Below are positions 55,734-62,677 of a DNA stretch of 64,000 bases, piece by piece. The DNA is from Arthrobacter terrae (lineage in GTDB: Bacteria > Actinomycetota > Actinomycetes > Actinomycetales > Micrococcaceae), in NCBI RefSeq assembly GCF_015708085.1, contig NZ_JADNYM010000021.1, positions 1 through 64,000 of the forward strand, in the 5' to 3' direction. Positions within the stretch are counted from its first letter, which is position 1. Each line of letters starts with the position of its first letter. A model generated the notes under the pieces. It was not told where the DNA came from. It searched no databases and saw nothing but the letters and a program-made list of their open reading frames with translations. A program made the translations under genes and the position numbers.

Positions 55734-56935
55734 GGCGCACCCGTTTCATTCCCGGCGGCGGATCCGGTGCCCGTTTCGGCGAAGGACGCTGCGTAGTTCT
55801 CGAACCAGGCAAGCTCCTCGGCCACCAGTGGATGCGCTTGGGCGTAGACATTGGCAAAGGACGATCGGATGTCCGGAACGGTCATGGCCAGCGTCGTCTT
55901 GCGGACATACGCGGCCAATTCGTCGCCGTCGTCCTTAACGGAGCTGAAAAAAGCGTCATCGGCAAGGTTCTCCGCCCGCAGGTACTTTTCCAGCCGTACC
56001 AGCGGATCCTTGGCACGCCACTTTTCCTCTTCCGCCGCCAAGCGGTACTTCGTGGGGTCATCGGCGGTGGTATGCGCGCCAAGCCGGTAGGTGAAAGCTT
56101 CGATCAGCACCGGTCCGTGCCCCGAGCGTGCATGGTCCAAGGCCCACTGAGAGACGGCGTGCACGGCCAGCACGTCATTGCCATCCACCCGGATCCCCGG
56201 AAAACCGTAGCCGCTGGCCCTGTTCACCAGCGGAATACGGGACTGGACCTCGAAGGGGACCGAAATGGCCCAATGATTATTCTGGCAGAAGAAGACCACG
56301 GGTGCCTGGTAGGAAGCGGCAAAGACCATCGATTCATGTACATCGCCTTCGGAGCTGGCACCGTCACCAAAATAGGCCACGACGGCGGCAGGTTTCATTG
56401 CCGCGTCGGTGGCCTGATCGCGCTGGATTCCCATCGCATACCCCACTGCATGCAGTGTCTGGACGGCAAGAACGAGCGAATAGAGATGGAAGTTGGTGTC
56501 TTTCGGATTCCAGCCGGCATTGGAAATTCCGCGGAAGAGCTTGAGCAATTGCGACAAATCAACGCCACGCGTCAGCGCCACACCATGCTCGCGGTAGGTG
56601 GGGAAGATGTAATCCTGCGGCTCCGTCGCCTGACCCGAGCCGATCTGCGCGGCTTCCTGCCCGGTCAACGGGACCCAGAGGGCCAACTCACCCTGGCGCT
56701 GCAGCGCGGTGGCCTCCTGGTCAAAGCGACGCACCGTGGCCATATCCGAGTAGAAACTGCGCAGCTTCTCCGGCGTAAGCCGCGCAAGATACGGACTGAA
56801 CTTCTCATCATGGCGAAGCTTCCCGTCCGGTCCCAGCAGCTGTACCAGGTTATCCACCGGGGCAATGCCCTCGATGAGGGCCCCGCCAACGTCGGTATCC
56901 TCAAACTCGGTACTGGGTAGCTGGGCAGCGCCCAT
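55730..56935 (-). CDS. 2-oxoacid dehydrogenase E1 component, alpha subunit
   Basis: The 401-residue ThDP subunit contains FYSDMATVRRFDQEATALQRQGELALW, the ThDP-motif block VVAYFGDGASSEGDVHESMVFAASYQAPVVFFCQNNHWAISVP and SGYGFPGIRVDGND, and the phosphorylation-loop-like AHTTADDPTKYR. The last segment, with DDPTKYR rather than the pyruvate-type sequence, favours branched-chain oxoacids; actinobacteria normally use AceE for pyruvate. AGGAGAAGG precedes the ATG at 56935. First gene of the E1alpha-E1beta-E2 operon. Confidence 0.92.
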   Translation of the reverse strand: MGAAQLPSTEFEDTDVGGALIEGIAPVDNLVQLLGPDGKLRHDEKFSPYLARLTPEKLRSFYSDMATVRRFDQEATALQRQGELALWVPLTGQEAAQIGSGQATEPQDYIFPTYREHGVALTRGVDLSQLLKLFRGISNAGWNPKDTNFHLYSLVLAVQTLHAVGYAMGIQRDQATDAAMKPAAVVAYFGDGASSEGDVHESMVFAASYQAPVVFFCQNNHWAISVPFEVQSRIPLVNRASGYGFPGIRVDGNDVLAVHAVSQWALDHARSGHGPVLIEAFTYRLGAHTTADDPTKYRLAAEEEKWRAKDPLVRLEKYLRAENLADDAFFSSVKDDGDELAAYVRKTTLAMTVPDIRSSFANVYAQAHPLVAEELAWFENYAASFAETGTGSAAGNETGAP

Positions 56936-57082
56936 ACCTTCTCCTCGTCTGCCGCATCGGCAACGTCGATCGCTGAGTAGGGATACATGCGCCAACCGGA
57001 ATGTATTTCGGCCGGGCGAAGATCCTGCTATTTCTTCGATCCACTGTATCGGCAGCACGCCCCGCAGGGAATTTATTAAGCG

Positions 57083-58204
57083 CTAGGAACGCCGCGGCGG
57101 TTTTGTATACTCCGCACAGAGTTCCAGAAAACGGGAGTTAGCCTCCGTCTCGCCAATAGTGACCCGGACGCCCTCGTCGCCAAACGGACGCACAGACAGC
57201 CCTCGCTGGTCGGCGAAGGCGGCAAACTCGGCGCTATTGTCCCCTAAATTGAGCCAGACAAAGTTACCTTGAGCGTCCGGAATCTCCCAGCCAAGGTCTT
57301 TGAGGCCGGCTGCCACCCGGTCCCGCTCGTCGACCAGGCTTTGTACCCTTTCCACAACCTGGTCGTAATTGCGCAAGGAGACAACGGCGGCGTGCTCCGC
57401 GAGGGAGGACACGGCGAAGGGCGTTGCGGTGACCCGCAGATATTGCGTGAGCTCCGGCCGCGAAACCGAATAGCCGACCCGCAGCCCTGCCAGTCCGTGC
57501 GCCTTCGAGAACGTCCGCAGCACTACAACATTGGGGTACTTGCGGTACATAGCGATTCCGTCAACGGCATTTTCAGCACGGACAAACTCCATATATGCCT
57601 CGTCGATCACGATCAGGACATCGGTAGGGACGGAGTTGATGAACCGCTCCGTTTCGGCCGTGTACAGGACCGGCCCCGTCGGGTTGTTCGGCGTACACAG
57701 CAAAATCACCTTGGTCCGTTCAGTCACCGCTGCCGCCATTGCCGGCAGATCATGCGTGCCGTCCGCGTTCAGCGGGATCCTGATGCTCTCGGCGCCCGCC
57801 AGCCCCACACAGATCGGATAAGCCTCGAAGGATCGCCAGGCATAAACGACCTCGTCCGGACGGCCGTCGTCATTCTGGCCGGCAAACGTGGACAGCAGCT
57901 GGTTCAATGCGCCAAGACTGCCGGCGCCGGTGACAATATCATCGGCCGGGACGCCCAGAAAGTCCGCCAGCTCACCGCGCAGTTTAGTGCTGAGGGAATC
58001 CGGATACCGGTGGACGTCCGCCAGTGAGCGCAGGGCGTCCAGCACCGCCGGTACGGGGCCCAGTGGGTTTTCATTGGAAGACAGCTTGAAGCTCTCCAGT
58101 CCCTTAACAACGGCGGCCGGTTTACCGGCGGCATATTTAGGTAGTCTGCCCACGACAGTGCGGGGATGAACCACAGCAGCTGCGGCGGAGTTCTCAATAG
58201 TCAT
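57083..58204 (-). CDS. Histidinol-phosphate/aromatic aminotransferase (HisC/Pat-like)
   Basis: The 373-residue fold type I aminotransferase has FKLSSNENPLGPVPAVLDAL, HRYPDSLSTKLRGELADFLGV, TPNNPTGPVL, VIDEAYMEF and the PLP lysine in LRTFSKAHGLAGLRVGY, the HisC family set. The absence of other his genes suggests the actinobacterial Pat/HisC2 role in phenylalanine or other aromatic transamination rather than histidine synthesis (inference). TAAGCT lies 6 nt before the ATG. It is upstream of the E1alpha gene in the same direction with a 147-bp gap. Confidence 0.88.
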   Translation of the reverse strand: MTIENSAAAAVVHPRTVVGRLPKYAAGKPAAVVKGLESFKLSSNENPLGPVPAVLDALRSLADVHRYPDSLSTKLRGELADFLGVPADDIVTGAGSLGALNQLLSTFAGQNDDGRPDEVVYAWRSFEAYPICVGLAGAESIRIPLNADGTHDLPAMAAAVTERTKVILLCTPNNPTGPVLYTAETERFINSVPTDVLIVIDEAYMEFVRAENAVDGIAMYRKYPNVVVLRTFSKAHGLAGLRVGYSVSRPELTQYLRVTATPFAVSSLAEHAAVVSLRNYDQVVERVQSLVDERDRVAAGLKDLGWEIPDAQGNFVWLNLGDNSAEFAAFADQRGLSVRPFGDEGVRVTIGETEANSRFLELCAEYTKPPRRS

Positions 58205-58210
58205 AGTTCC

Positions 58211-58216
58211 AGCTTA
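58211..58216 (-). promoter_or_regulatory. -10 element of a leaderless start
   Basis: TAAGCT on the minus strand ends 6 nt before the ATG at 58204 of the HisC-like gene. Confidence 0.55.
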
Positions 58217-58279
58217 TCGCCGGGATCCCTGCGGTCGCGGGCCAATGTCGCATCGCCGCCCGATGTGGGATTATGACGG

Positions 58280-58708
58280 ATGGGTAAATTCATTGTCCGC
58301 GTCCTGATCAACGCCCTGGCGCTGTGGATTGCCAGCGCTCTGCTTCCCGGCCTGCAGATTTATTCCAGCGGAGCCGATGGATTGGTGCCCGGTAACAGCG
58401 CGGCCGGCACCGTCCTGGCCTTCATCGCCGTGGGACTCATCTTCGGCATCGTCAATGCTCTCGTTAAGCCGATCGTGAAGCTGCTGTCGCTGCCCATCAC
58501 CTTCCTCACACTGGGTCTTTTCACCATCATCATCAACGCAGCAATGTTGTGGCTGACCTCCTGGCTGAGCGGGTACACGCCCGTTCACTTCACCATCGAC
58601 GCCTTCTTGTGGACCGCGGTACTTGCCGCAATTGTCATCAGCGTCGTGTCGATGATCGCCGGCGCGCTCACAGGCATCAACCGGCGAAGCCTCAGCAGCG
58701 GCCGCTAG
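58280..58708 (+). CDS. Phage-holin-superfamily-IV-like membrane protein
   Basis: The 142-residue protein has four hydrophobic helices: FIVRVLINALALWIASALLPGLQI, TVLAFIAVGLIFGIVNALVKPIVKLLSLP, ITFLTLGLFTIIINAAMLWLTSWL and FLWTAVLAAIVISVVSMIAGAL. This GIVNxxxKPIxxxLxxPxTxxTLGLF pattern defines the family annotated as mycobacterial-type holin IV; it is widespread in chromosomes and is not evidence for a prophage. Its stop codon overlaps that of the convergent hydrolase gene. Confidence 0.87.
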   Translation: MGKFIVRVLINALALWIASALLPGLQIYSSGADGLVPGNSAAGTVLAFIAVGLIFGIVNALVKPIVKLLSLPITFLTLGLFTIIINAAMLWLTSWLSGYTPVHFTIDAFLWTAVLAAIVISVVSMIAGALTGINRRSLSSGR

Positions 58709-60408
58709 TCCCGTTTTTGCCCCCGGTCTCTTTTCCTCAGGTTCACGTCCGTGCCCTGATAGACGTACTTGCGGTAGCTCACGGCTCCGGTCAGGGCCGC
58801 AGGTCCCAGAAACTGCTGTAGAGCCTCCTTGTGCGCCACTACCGAAACGTTCCCGCTGCGATCCAGCTCAGCGGCGTCGTCAAGGTAATAATCCAGGCTG
58901 TGCGCATTGGCCACCAGTTTCCCGGGGTCGGCCAGCGAACTAGAAGGACGTCGACCGGAAGTGACGCTCACCCAGTCCGCCGTCTCCGGCGGCGGGGCCA
59001 AGTCGGCAGCCGTAACTATGTCATCCACATTTTCCAGATCCATCACGTGGATCCCGGGGTGCACGTGTTGATTCGCCCCAGGTGCGCCGGCAATGTTGAT
59101 GATCCGGACGTTGACCTCGGCCAGGAATGCCGGGTTGGCGGCCATGGCGGCGGCGTGGATTCCTCCTCCGCTGTGCCCGTTGATCATCACTGCGTCCCCT
59201 GCCGCCGCACCGGCATCGCGCAGCGCGGCCTTCACCCATTCCTCCACCAGCACCTGCCGCTGCGCGAACCCTGCACGCTGGGCGGAGGTAATGGCCTCCA
59301 GATCCCCCTCGACATCCCACGGGTTGGCGCCGTCCAGTGGCCACCACTGCTCCGTTCCCGGCAGGTCTGCTATCCACGCGGCGGTACCGTCGCCCCGATC
59401 CACCCGCTTAATCACAATTGCTGCCGGGGCCACCCGATAGGCGTCTCTGGAACCAGCCAGCGCGTCATGCAGTGTTGGTGCCATCGTCCCCACCGCAGTG
59501 TTGGTTGTCGCCGGGTCAGTTGTCGCCGGGTCAATTGCCGCCGGGTCAGTTGTCGCCGGGTGATCCGGAACAGGTCCGGCCCGCGGTCGTTGCGCCGGGG
59601 ACCACTGTGCTGGGGGGAGCCGCTCCATCTTCAGGCCGCCGGGCACAAAGATCCCGCCGGAGTCCATCACGTGCCTTAGCCCGCTGGCCGCGATGACACC
59701 AGACGGTGGCAATGGTGCCGTTCGACCCGCGCCCGTCGTTGCCTGCGACGGTAAGAGGAGCGGGAACCCCAGCACTCCACTGAGGTAATCGGGGAGATGG
59801 CCTACGGCGTCTTGGGCCACATCGCGAAGGCCCCGCTGCTGTGCATCCTGCAGAATCGTAATCAGCTGAGCTCCGATAACCATGGGAGCCATCGGCAGCC
59901 CAAAAATGTGCAACTGCCAGCCGGACATGTTCGAATGCACTGCTTTGCCGCGGTCCAGCTGGGCCAGTGCCTGGTTTTCACTGGCCGCATAGCGGCTGGA
60001 TGCCGTCCGGGCGTCGAGGGCGACAGCCTCCAACTCCATACGGCAGTCGCTGCAATCTGCGGCGGCACTGCGGAGTTCAGCAATCAGACCGAACGGGTAT
60101 GGAGCCCAGGCCGGACTGCTGGTTTCGAAAAGGTTCAGGGCTCTGGCCGCTGCCTGTTCCACGGGAGCTAATTCGTCCGCGATTCGCTGCAGGGATGCGC
60201 TGGCCAGCATGATCTCGCCGAGCACGTAGCTGACCGATCCCACTCCTCCCCGCACGGTATAGCTGCCGGTCGGTGCTGTCAGGAACGCGGTGGGCGGTAG
60301 CGGACCGCCCGGCAGGCCAAACGGTGCTGGCCCCTTATCCGGCGGGCCCGGACTGCCGGATGCACCGTTCGGCGGATCTGCCGCAGACTCCCCGATTCGT
60401 TCGATCAT
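58705..60408 (-). CDS. Alpha/beta-hydrolase with N-terminal WXG-like helical region (possible type VII-linked enzyme)
   Basis: The 567-residue protein has a helical N-terminal region (about residues 50-150: YVLGEIMLASASLQRIADEL, LNLFETSSPAWAPY, LRSAAADCSDCRMELEAVALDARTASSRYAASE), a Pro/Thr/Asp linker with PATTDPA repeats, and a C-terminal hydrolase with nucleophile elbow INGHSGGGIHA near residue 412, then VMDLENVDDIV and a histidine in NAHSLDYYL. ATG at 60408 overlaps the stop of the WXG-like gene (ATGA). Together they resemble the small-partner/large-effector pairs of type VII-like secretion (inference); no signal peptide is seen. Family of the hydrolase is lipase-like, substrate unknown. 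Confidence 0.78.
   Translation of the reverse strand: MIERIGESAADPPNGASGSPGPPDKGPAPFGLPGGPLPPTAFLTAPTGSYTVRGGVGSVSYVLGEIMLASASLQRIADELAPVEQAAARALNLFETSSPAWAPYPFGLIAELRSAAADCSDCRMELEAVALDARTASSRYAASENQALAQLDRGKAVHSNMSGWQLHIFGLPMAPMVIGAQLITILQDAQQRGLRDVAQDAVGHLPDYLSGVLGFPLLLPSQATTGAGRTAPLPPSGVIAASGLRHVMDSGGIFVPGGLKMERLPPAQWSPAQRPRAGPVPDHPATTDPAAIDPATTDPATTNTAVGTMAPTLHDALAGSRDAYRVAPAAIVIKRVDRGDGTAAWIADLPGTEQWWPLDGANPWDVEGDLEAITSAQRAGFAQRQVLVEEWVKAALRDAGAAAGDAVMINGHSGGGIHAAAMAANPAFLAEVNVRIINIAGAPGANQHVHPGIHVMDLENVDDIVTAADLAPPPETADWVSVTSGRRPSSSLADPGKLVANAHSLDYYLDDAAELDRSGNVSVVAHKEALQQFLGPAALTGAVSYRKYVYQGTDVNLRKRDRGQKRD
59504..59563 (-). repeat. Four 15-bp tandem repeats in the hydrolase linker
   Basis: Units 59504-59518 and 59519-59533 are identical (GTTGTCGCCGGGTCA); 59534-59548 and 59549-59563 differ by one or two bases. 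They encode the PATTD/PAAID pentapeptides. Confidence 0.88.
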
Positions 60409-60740
60409 CGCAGCAGGCCCGGTCCGCCGGTCCAAGCGAATGGATCCGGGCCAGTGTCATGCAAAGATTTTTCAAGCGCTACGGTACGGAGCTGTGCGGC
60501 ATACTGCACCAGCATTGCCGCGGCATCCGAAAGCATTCCCGCCGCGTTCTGCATCCGCCGTTCCCGCTGCGCCAGAACCTCTCTGAACGCGGCGGCGGAC
60601 GGCGATTCCCACCTCAACTGCCCCGCGCCATGTACCTGCAGGCGCAGTTCGTCCATTTCCGCTGCTGCCCGCAACAGTTCACCGGCAACGCACTCGACGT
60701 CCTCGGCCAGCATTGCCGACCGTGCCGCCGTCGTTATCAT
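60405..60740 (-). CDS. WXG100-like small helical protein
   Basis: The 111-residue product is two amphipathic helices separated by a turn: LAEDVECVAGELLRAAAEMDELRLQV, then LRWESPSAAAFREVLAQRERRMQNAAGMLSDAAAMLVQYAAQLRTV. The W-x-S-x-x-A-x-x-F turn is the WXG-type motif (WES in place of WxG) with correct spacing in a roughly 100-residue protein. ESAT-6/WXG100 proteins are partners of type VII secretion. It is translationally coupled to the hydrolase gene downstream. Confidence 0.7.
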   Translation of the reverse strand: MITTAARSAMLAEDVECVAGELLRAAAEMDELRLQVHGAGQLRWESPSAAAFREVLAQRERRMQNAAGMLSDAAAMLVQYAAQLRTVALEKSLHDTGPDPFAWTGGPGLLR

Positions 60741-60957
60741 TTTTCCTCCTGCCGCAAGCGTTACACCCGACGCTAGGTCTCCGCGGGAACCGCCGACAGG
60801 GACCAGCGCTCAAGTGTGGAAAAGTCTCCCGATTGGAACCCTGTGCAGGGGGACCGTCGCCTGCCTGGCCGTTCCGCTGCCGTGGAGATGTCTGGTGCTG
60901 TCATAGTGGCAGGCGGCAAGCGGCAGGCGGCAGCCGACTTCATGAAAGAATTGCGGC

Positions 60958-62409
60958 ATGTCTGAATCTGCCGTCACCACTGAATCCGCCGCCCGCACGC
61001 CCGCCGGACGCATCTCGTTGGCCGCTGCCGATGAGCGCATCGCCCTGGGGCCCCTCGACGGCCGCTACCAGGGCGCCGTCGCGCCGCTGGTTGATTACCT
61101 TTCCGAAGCGGCCCTCAACCGGGACCGGGTAGCTGTCGAGGTGGAATGGCTGATTCACCTCACAACGCAGCAACTGCTGCCGGGGACCACGGAGCTCAGC
61201 GATGCCCAGAAGGCGCAGCTGCGCGCCGTCGTGACCGGTTTTGATACTGCCTCGGTGGCGGAACTGGCGCAGCTGGAGAAGGTCACCGTCCACGACGTGA
61301 AAGCCGTGGAGTACTACCTGGGCCGCAGGCTGCCGGCTATCGGCATTGAGAACCTGACCTCGCTGGTCCACTTCGGCTGCACCAGCGAGGACATTAATAA
61401 CCTCTCCTACGCGCTGGGCATTAAGGGCGCAGTCCAGGATGTCTGGCTGCCCGCGGCCCATGCTCTGGTGGCCAAAATTACGCAAATGGCCCAGGAAAAC
61501 CGGGCGGTGCCGATGCTCTCCCGCACACACGGCCAACCCGCCACGCCCACCACGTTGGGCAAGGAAATCGCCGTGATGGCGCACCGGCTGGGACGGCAGC
61601 TTAAGCGGATCGAGAAGACGGAATACTTAGGCAAGATCAACGGTGCCACCGGAACCTACGCGGCACACTATGCCTCGGTGCCTTCGGTGGATTGGGAGCA
61701 GGTATCCCGGAGCTTCATTGAAGGCCTGGGTTTGACCTGGAACCCGCTGACCACGCAGATCGAGTCGCACGACTGGCAGGCCGAGCTGTACTCCGATATG
61801 GCGCGCTTCAACCGTATTCTGCACAACCTGTGCACGGATGTTTGGAGCTACATCTCGATCGGTTACTTCGCCCAGGTACCGGTGCCGGGCGCCACCGGAT
61901 CCTCGACCATGCCGCACAAGGTCAACCCGATCCGCTTTGAAAATGCCGAGGCCAATCTGGAAATTTCCAGCGCCCTGCTGGATACCCTCGCAGCCACTCT
62001 GGTGACCAGCCGGTGGCAACGCGACCTCACGGATTCCTCCAGCCAGCGCAATATTGGCGTGGCGTTCGGCCATTCGCTGCTGGCCATCGGTAATGTTCTG
62101 GGCGGTTTGGGGAGGCTGGATACGGCCGAGGCCGTCCTGGCCGACGATCTGGAACACAACTGGGAAGTCCTCGGCGAGGCAATCCAGATGGTGATGCGCG
62201 CAGAGTCCATCGCGGGCGTTCCCGGGATGGAAAACCCTTACGAGCGGCTTAAGGATCTCACCCGCGGGCAGCGTGTGGATGCGGCTCGGATGCAGGAGTT
62301 CGTCTCCGGTCTGGGCCTGTCCACTAAGGCCGAGGCTCGCCTGCTGGCCCTCACACCGGGCGGCTACACGGGCATCGCAGAACGCCTGGTGGATCACCTG
62401 CAGGACTGA
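60958..62409 (+). CDS. purB: Adenylosuccinate lyase
   Basis: Catalyses two steps of purine synthesis: SAICAR to AICAR plus fumarate, and adenylosuccinate to AMP plus fumarate. The 483-residue protein has IALGPLDGRYQGAVAPLVDYLSE, the E. coli-type active-site segments VHFGCTSEDINNLSYAL and SRTHGQPATPTTLGKE, and the fumarase-superfamily signature GSSTMPHKVNPIRFENAE. Length and motifs are those of the PurB subgroup with an extended N-terminus. Single gene, ATG at 60958 with GAAAGAA upstream. Confidence 0.96.
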   Translation: MSESAVTTESAARTPAGRISLAAADERIALGPLDGRYQGAVAPLVDYLSEAALNRDRVAVEVEWLIHLTTQQLLPGTTELSDAQKAQLRAVVTGFDTASVAELAQLEKVTVHDVKAVEYYLGRRLPAIGIENLTSLVHFGCTSEDINNLSYALGIKGAVQDVWLPAAHALVAKITQMAQENRAVPMLSRTHGQPATPTTLGKEIAVMAHRLGRQLKRIEKTEYLGKINGATGTYAAHYASVPSVDWEQVSRSFIEGLGLTWNPLTTQIESHDWQAELYSDMARFNRILHNLCTDVWSYISIGYFAQVPVPGATGSSTMPHKVNPIRFENAEANLEISSALLDTLAATLVTSRWQRDLTDSSSQRNIGVAFGHSLLAIGNVLGGLGRLDTAEAVLADDLEHNWEVLGEAIQMVMRAESIAGVPGMENPYERLKDLTRGQRVDAARMQEFVSGLGLSTKAEARLLALTPGGYTGIAERLVDHLQD

Positions 62410-62610
62410 ACGCACCCGATGAGTGTGGACGTGTATCGCGAGGCCGGAACCTTTCTCGAACGAGAACAGCAGGAGCGGGTTCGAGTACTCGTTTCTACTG
62501 CGATCGTATGATTTTGCCCGGTGGCAAGGGGCAGATCATCCGTTCGGCAGCGGGGCCGGCCAACCGCCGAGGCGAACGACTGTGGGCCATAAGGGCAACA
62601 AGGGAAACAC
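62410..62610. other. Intergenic region with two small palindromes
   Basis: TTCTCG-AA-CGAGAA (62453-62466) and CGAGTACTCG (62482-62491) lie between purB and the mannitol-dehydrogenase gene. No gene, tRNA or terminator with a T-tract was recognised. Confidence 0.45.
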
Positions 62611-62641
62611 TCATATGAGCGGTGCGGTATTGCTCATATGA
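62611..62641 (+). promoter_or_regulatory. Paired operators upstream of the mannitol-dehydrogenase gene
   Basis: Two perfect TCATATGA palindromes lie at 62611-62618 and 62634-62641, 23 bp start to start, about two helical turns. The second abuts a -10-like GATACT (62640-62645). A dimeric repressor of the GntR, LacI or DeoR type would cover the promoter. The regulator gene is not in the window. Confidence 0.55.
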
Positions 62642-62677
62642 TACTGTGAGGAAAAACACCTGCTACAAGGAGACTCA

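Noticed and set aside
58280-58708. Holin-like gene as a sign of prophage
   Set aside because: This membrane family is common in bacterial chromosomes and no phage structural or lysis genes are nearby.
62453-62466. TTCTCGAACGAGAA considered as a LexA box
   Set aside because: The actinobacterial SOS box needs CGAAC-N4-GTTCG; the second half is not present.
62470-62500. GGTTCGAGT resembling a tRNA T-loop near the purB end
   Set aside because: The flanking bases do not form the T-stem and no acceptor or anticodon stem could be drawn.
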